From the NCBI GenBank assembly GCA_030849805.1, contig JASANZ010002135.1, forward strand, positions 1 to 52,096: a stretch of 52,096 bases of DNA, written 5' to 3'. Position 1 is the stretch's first letter, and every line of letters starts with the position of its first letter. This DNA is from Sergeia podlipaevii. Lineage: Eukaryota; Euglenozoa; Kinetoplastea; Trypanosomatida; Trypanosomatidae. The notes beneath the pieces were generated by a model that saw only the letters and a program-made list of their open reading frames with translations, ran no database searches and was not told where the DNA came from. Of this stretch, positions 47,656-52,096 are shown piece by piece. The translations under genes were made by a program, and so were the position numbers.

Positions 47656-48224
47656 TCTTTAGGCACAATAGTTATGTGTGTGTGTGCCCTCTACTTAGAC
47701 TTTTGAAAAAAAAAAAAATGGTGGCGAAAGTAAAGAAAAAAAGAACAGGATATAGATACAAAGTACATCAGAATTGATAATAATAGTAAATGATAAATTG
47801 AGTGATAGGGAAGGCGGGATAGAGCAATAAAAGACATATTGATGGATACCGCCACAACTACTTCTCTTTTTTTTTTCTTTTCAATTTTCTCATTTTATTG
47901 AATAATCTTTGTTCACGTACTCTTGTGTAGCGCGTGTATAGCGGATAGCGTATATGTATTTAAATTGCGCATTTATTGTTGTTTTCGTGCTCCTGTTTCT
48001 CATACCGTAATCAGTTACTGTGATGCACTAATAATTTCAATCTCTAGCTAAAAGGCTCTCCCTCTCCCCTTCTATATATATTTTTTGAGAGAGAGAGATG
48101 CATACATCAAATATGAACCACTACACAGGCTTGCACACTTGAAAATACAAGAAAAGAGGAAGGGGAACATAGCAACATCAGCGGATGGCAATAGGGAAAC
48201 GCATAAGACTGTCCCTCCGATTTG

Positions 48225-48638
48225 CTATACAGGACAGGCATCACCCGCATCATCGCCTTCGTCTTTCGTCTTGCGAGCGTTGCTATTACCAAATGGAAGG
48301 AGCCGCCGCACCGCGCGTCCTGCGGAATGCCAACGCGGAGCTTGTGACTTTATGTCACGGCGTTTGCCAAGGCCAGAAGCCGCCGGGCTACTATCCGCAA
48401 ACGTTCCCAGTTGCCCAGAGCTGATGAGAGCAGCAATACAGCTAGGGAGACGGCCGTCACGCCAGCGTTTTGTAAGAAAAGCAGCTAAAAAGACAAACAC
48501 AATGCCATAAAAGATGAGGCCTGCCCAGAGCACAAAACGATCGACCTTGTGGGGCATTGCGGTGGAGGAAGTAAACATATCCGCTTGAGTATGGGTACCC
48601 CTCTGCGTGCTTGGAATAACAACGACATTGTTTTCCAT
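48225..48638 (-). CDS. Small single-pass membrane protein (137 residues)
   Basis: Starts at the ATG at 48638; the frame extends five codons only to a TTG. One clear transmembrane segment lies at residues 35-56 (FVLWAGLIFYGIVFVFLAAFL), followed immediately by KRWR. The basic residues after the span and the polar N-terminus favour the C-terminus on the cytosolic or matrix side. The C-terminal half is Arg/Lys/Gly/Ser-rich and ends acidic. No homology to a known family is recognised. The predicted acceptor AG lies eight bases upstream of the ATG after a clean pyrimidine tract, which supports the gene and its start. Confidence 0.72.
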   Translation of the reverse strand: MENNVVVIPSTQRGTHTQADMFTSSTAMPHKVDRFVLWAGLIFYGIVFVFLAAFLTKRWRDGRLPSCIAALISSGQLGTFADSSPAASGLGKRRDIKSQAPRWHSAGRAVRRLLPFGNSNARKTKDEGDDAGDACPV

Positions 48639-49362
48639 TTTCGTTCCTAGCAAGAGAGAAAAGAAAAAGAAATGATAAAGGATATATAAACAAGCAAATT
48701 ATTATTAATAATAAAAGTAACAAAATTGAAATTTAGGTCTTCACAGCTCTCTCTTCTTCTTTATATTGCCAGATCTTAAAGAAAAAGCAGCAGCTAATTG
48801 CTCTCTGTGTGTACTATGGTAAAGCCTTGCTTCGTGTGCTTTTTTTTTTTTTGAAAATGCAAAATGGCGATTACATTACGTGGTAAAGAGTATAAATTTT
48901 AAGATAATATCAAAAAACAAAAAAACAACGTAAAACACGCACGCTCGCTGTTGAAAAATCTTATTTTATTTCATTTTCGATGAAGCAAAAAGGCATCAAT
49001 TACAGGCAAGCAAAGAATAGTCATAAGCGAAAGCACATCAATTTTTATTCTTTACTTTAGTGTACGCGATAGTTTGGTGCGCTAGACACAGCTATTTTTA
49101 TTTTTTAAAAAGCAATCAACTATGTGCAAACACACAGCTATGAAGAGCAAACAGCTTTTGCCGCTATGAACGACACTGAGAAAAAAAAAGGCATGGTCTT
49201 GAGGAAAGCAGTGTGAGTGTTTTTTTTTTCTTTTATTTTCTTGTGCCCGCAATTAGAAGAAGGAATAAAAGCGCACATATAACACTTTCAATAAATTGAA
49301 AAAAGAAAAAGAAAGAAAAAAGAACAATTCAGGCCAGATAACGATTAGAAAAAGAGAAAAAA
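48639..49362. other. Spacer between the 195- and 137-residue genes
   Basis: No gene. AT-rich with T-runs near 48840-48852 and 49220-49229. It holds the 3' UTR of the Lys-rich gene and the acceptor region of the membrane-protein gene. Confidence 0.6.
48647..48683 (-). promoter_or_regulatory. Predicted spliced-leader acceptor, 137-residue gene
   Basis: The clearest example in the window: a continuous T/C-rich tract on the minus strand (about 48683-48651) then AG at 48648-48647 and eight bases to the ATG. Confidence 0.6.
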
Positions 49363-49950
49363 CTACGCCTCCATTTTCAACTCTGCTTTCTCCGCCTTTT
49401 TCTCTACCACAATGACATGTTCCTCACCACTCACACCGCAGAAAGGCCACTCTTCCTTGTCCAGTTTGCAGCGCAGACACACACGCTGCGCTTTGGTGGG
49501 CCGTCTGCCTTCGTTGGACCCCGTCGACTTCCGGCCACTGCTTCGCCTTCGTGTCGGTGAGCCACTGCTCGCCTCGCTATTATCGCTGCTGTCCGCCATG
49601 CCCAGAGAAGCGTCCGACTCACTTGTCTCTTCGTCGCCTTCATCCTCTTTCTTCACCTTTGACTTCTGTGTCTTGCGCTTTTGGGAAGTGCGCTTCGCCG
49701 CGGGAGCTGCCTTGCTATTTTTTGGTGATGCTGCTGGGGCTTTGCGCTTTCCTTTCGCAGGTGCCTTCTTTTTCAATATCGTCTTTATCCATTCCGGTGA
49801 TGCCTCTGCCGTGATGTCCTTGCGCTTTCTGGACGCACGAGCCACCGGGGGAGCCTTGGATGCCGTTCCAGTGAGGTGTCGCTTGGCGGCAGTAGTCACC
49901 GTGCTCTTGGCTGGTGCACGGCGCTGACGCACTGCAGATTTTGGTGGCAT
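49363..49950 (-). CDS. Lys-rich probable nuclear protein with possible zinc site
   Basis: Encodes 195 residues from the ATG at 49950. Residues 1-101 are Lys/Ala/Pro/Arg-rich, like histone H1 or HMG-type tails, with nuclear-localisation-like clusters. Residues 102-130 are acidic and Ser-rich, then 134-155 are Arg/Ser-rich. The C-terminus carries CLRCKLDKEEWPFCG: Cys 158, 161 and 171, with His 178 shortly after (C-x2-C-x9-C-x6-H), which could form one zinc site. No family is recognised. Binding to DNA, RNA or chromatin is inferred from composition only. Confidence 0.7.
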   Translation of the reverse strand: MPPKSAVRQRRAPAKSTVTTAAKRHLTGTASKAPPVARASRKRKDITAEASPEWIKTILKKKAPAKGKRKAPAASPKNSKAAPAAKRTSQKRKTQKSKVKKEDEGDEETSESDASLGMADSSDNSEASSGSPTRRRSSGRKSTGSNEGRRPTKAQRVCLRCKLDKEEWPFCGVSGEEHVIVVEKKAEKAELKMEA

Positions 49951-50527
49951 GCGTACTAACTATACCTCTTTTCTTTCTTGCTCTTGTACCACAGATTACT
50001 CTCTCTCTCCCTCTATATAGTCCCCCTCTTGACTTGATGAACGTATTACGCCGTAAACTATGTGGCCGTGCTGTGGGTAGCTCTGCCAGAGAAAGCAGAG
50101 AAAAGGAAAAAGGTAAAAGAAAAAAAAAGGAAAAGACTGGACAACACAGTATTGAGGAGGTAGGTAAACAAAGACAGACAAAATTGCATCATATTTTCCA
50201 AAAGAGAGGGGGGGGGACACCATACAGCAGTTTTCCCATAAAGTATATATATATACTTCGTTTGACATTTAGGAGAGTCTCCCTCACGCTACCCAAACTC
50301 TCAAGACGGAGGAGATGACGAGTAAAGTGCCTAGCTCTCTTTCATACGCACATGCACGCAATGGGATAAAAGCAATTTTCAGAGGTATTGCAACTGTCAA
50401 ACGCAAGCAACATAACAATAAAAAAAAAAGAAAAAAAAGCAGTTATGCCAATCTATATCCTAATAATATACTTATGACATCATGGAGGGAAAACCTCTCT
50501 TCCCTTTTCTTCTGACACACAGCAGAT
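49951..50527. other. Spacer between the formin and the Lys-rich gene
   Basis: No gene. A long purine-rich stretch at about 50090-50140 is a pyrimidine tract on the transcribed strand and probably serves the Lys-rich gene. The right part should be the formin 3' UTR. Confidence 0.55.
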
Positions 50528-52096
50528 TCAATCAGAATCATCGTTACAGTTCACACGTGGCAGCTGGATAGCTGCACGCGCAGGTTTTGTGCTCCCAGGT
50601 GCAACTGCGGATGCCGCTGCTTCTCTAATAGGGTCAGTGTGCCTTGCTTTCTGCGGAGCTTTCTTCTCAACATCAACGTCCTTCTCATTCTCCGTGGGGA
50701 TTCCAGCAATGGTCTTCTTGGTCATCTTGTCACTCTCTAGACGCGCCACGCACTGTTGCATGTCCTTGCAGAACTGCAAGAGGTACCCCCAAAAAATAGT
50801 CTCATCAGCTCCTGCTTCCTCCCCAAAGCTGACAAGCATCGCCGTCACATCGTCTTTTAGCTGCTGGTGACGCAGTGCAAGCTGACCGACAACAGAGAGG
50901 TGCTCACGCACGGCACTCTCCATGCGCTGGGGAAGTCCGTCCTGTATGGGTCCATTCAGATCGTACGCCGGTATCCTCTTGCGATGCCACTCCTGCTTGC
51001 TTTTAGACTCTTCCACAATGCGCCGCATGCGCTGGAGAAGGTAGTTGAGCTGTGAAATGTGCTGACCCACCTCCTGCAGCGGCATACTTGCAATTTTGCC
51101 CACAGAGGAGATGATGTCCTCTGTGAAGCCAAGCAGCTCCACCCCATCCTCTCTGGAATCCTTTAGTGAGACCGCGAATACCTCCAGCAGGGTCGACTTG
51201 CCATCCACACTCTTGACAAAGTTCATTTGACTGAGGCTTTCTAGGCGGAACCCAGGCGTGTCTCCGTACGGGGTACCACGATTCATGATATTGCCGGTTG
51301 CCAATACAGCACGCAGCACACGCGCCAGTCGACCATGTTTGGCTGTGACGGCATACACAGCGGACTCAAAAGTAGTCAACCGCTCCTTCGCCGTGCTCAC
51401 AGACTCGTTCAGTTCCTCCGCGGCACACCACATCTTCAGCCGCTCTGTGGCGTCCGTGACGGAGGTGGCGAGCACGTAGAGAAACTCCTCCATTTCTGTC
51501 CATTGCACGGTGCCAGTTTTCTTTTCCGCGGCAAGCGCCGCCACGTCCTCCGCGATGGGCAGGGCACTAAGAAGCGTCTCGCGTTTTTCAACGTCAAGGA
51601 CGGTGTCGTCGCACCTGACGAGTGCGTCACTGAGTTTCTCCAGTGGAAGACTAACCTTCTTGAGTGCAATACCAATGTTCTGCATACGATGGCCTGTAAA
51701 CACGTTGCTGCGCCGCCCAGCTGCCGCTGCTGTTGCCTCAGCCTTCTTCAGTTTGTCAGCCTCAATGCTTGCGGCGGATGGCGCCTTCACCTCAAATACC
51801 TGCACTAGGAACTGCTCATCCACCACAGCGCCAGTGCCCCTGTCACTTTCCTCTGTCACGGCCCAGATGCCACTCGCCTTGGGCAACTTCTTCCAAAAAA
51901 ATGTCTTGAGTTTGGGCCCAGTGTACACCGCTGCTGCGGGTGGCGGGGCTGATGTAGCGCCGGCCTGCTTGATAGTCTGAGATGGGGGCGGTGGCGTGCT
52001 GCTCTTGGCCCCGCCCGCTGGTGGCGGCGGTGGAGGAGGCGCGTTGCCTAGAGGAGGTGGTGGAGGGGGAGGCGGTAATTTACCAGGAGGGGGTGG
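50528..52096 (-). CDS. Formin (FH1-FH2), 5' end beyond window
   Basis: The 522 residues seen are the C-terminal part of an open frame that continues past the right edge with no stop. The first ~55 residues contain several proline runs, an FH1 region that binds profilin-actin. FH2 begins near residue 57 (KLKTFFWKKLP) and includes MQNIGIALKKV, with the actin-contacting Ile, then VLRAVLATGNIMNRG with the GNxxN motif at about 265 and a Gly-rich continuation with Leu-Ser-Leu-like helices. The C-terminus beyond ~460 is charged and ends in NDDSD. Formins nucleate and elongate unbranched actin filaments. The regulatory N-terminus is outside this window. Confidence 0.94.
   Translation of the reverse strand, partial: PPPPGKLPPPPPPPPLGNAPPPPPPPAGGAKSSTPPPPSQTIKQAGATSAPPPAAAVYTGPKLKTFFWKKLPKASGIWAVTEESDRGTGAVVDEQFLVQVFEVKAPSAASIEADKLKKAEATAAAAGRRSNVFTGHRMQNIGIALKKVSLPLEKLSDALVRCDDTVLDVEKRETLLSALPIAEDVAALAAEKKTGTVQWTEMEEFLYVLATSVTDATERLKMWCAAEELNESVSTAKERLTTFESAVYAVTAKHGRLARVLRAVLATGNIMNRGTPYGDTPGFRLESLSQMNFVKSVDGKSTLLEVFAVSLKDSREDGVELLGFTEDIISSVGKIASMPLQEVGQHISQLNYLLQRMRRIVEESKSKQEWHRKRIPAYDLNGPIQDGLPQRMESAVREHLSVVGQLALRHQQLKDDVTAMLVSFGEEAGADETIFWGYLLQFCKDMQQCVARLESDKMTKKTIAGIPTENEKDVDVEKKAPQKARHTDPIREAAASAVAPGSTKPARAAIQLPRVNCNDDSD

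Larger units (their letters stand above)
47254..48224. other. Spacer between the 137-residue and 951-residue genes
   Basis: No gene. It has TA microsatellites (about 47299-47313 and 47371-47383) and a T-run joined to a G-run at 47632-47655. A T-rich tract on the minus strand is immediately upstream of the 951-residue gene. Confidence 0.6.

Overview
The window looks like nuclear DNA of a trypanosomatid (kinetoplastid) protist. All sixteen convincing protein genes lie on the minus strand, none shows an intron, and they are separated by AT-rich spacers. Several spacers carry polypyrimidine tracts followed by AG just upstream of the start codon, the expected signal for spliced-leader trans-splicing. 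A kinetoplast/mitochondrial single-subunit RNA polymerase is encoded here. I cannot assign a genus. The arrangement fits one directional polycistronic unit transcribed from high to low coordinates, with no strand switch, tRNA, rRNA, CRISPR array or convincing transposon seen.

Layout in transcription order, from the right edge leftwards: a formin cut by the window edge (50528-52096); a lysine-rich probable nuclear protein with a possible zinc site (49363-49950); a small single-pass membrane protein (48225-48638); a 951-residue protein with a degenerate EF-hand pair (44398-47253); a cysteine-rich PLAC8-like protein (41580-43244); a 1372-residue coiled-coil protein (36050-40168); a mitochondrial EF-hand protein (34536-35516); a giant 4459-residue protein with a vWA-like module and about nine FN3-like modules (20580-33959); the mitochondrial RNA polymerase (15473-19789); a 902-residue coiled-coil protein (12286-14994); an unrecognised 519-residue protein (10223-11782); a 986-residue protein built from three AAGAB/p34-like pseudo-GTPase units (5736-8696); the ribosome-biogenesis factor SURF6/Rrp14 (4709-5398); a mitochondrial TMBIM5/GHITM-type membrane protein (3150-4187); a YL1/Swc2-like chromatin protein (1387-2364); and translation factor eIF1 (647-967).

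Neighbours are probably not functionally linked, since kinetoplastid transcription units mix unrelated genes and regulate after transcription. Recognisable functions are translation initiation, rRNA processing, histone-variant handling, mitochondrial ion homeostasis, mitochondrial transcription, adaptor-complex assembly and actin nucleation.

The most interesting items are the triple AAGAB-like protein, the giant vWA/FN3 protein with a tiny upstream ORF whose stop overlaps an internal in-frame ATG, the twin PLAC8-like cysteine blocks, and two small candidate ORFs in long spacers that follow their own splice-acceptor-like tracts. A single N flanked by two identical 31-bp copies near 44375 is a probable assembly artefact. 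Start codons were checked by reading the bases: several open frames extend upstream of the first ATG only through TTG or GTG, and those extensions were trimmed.
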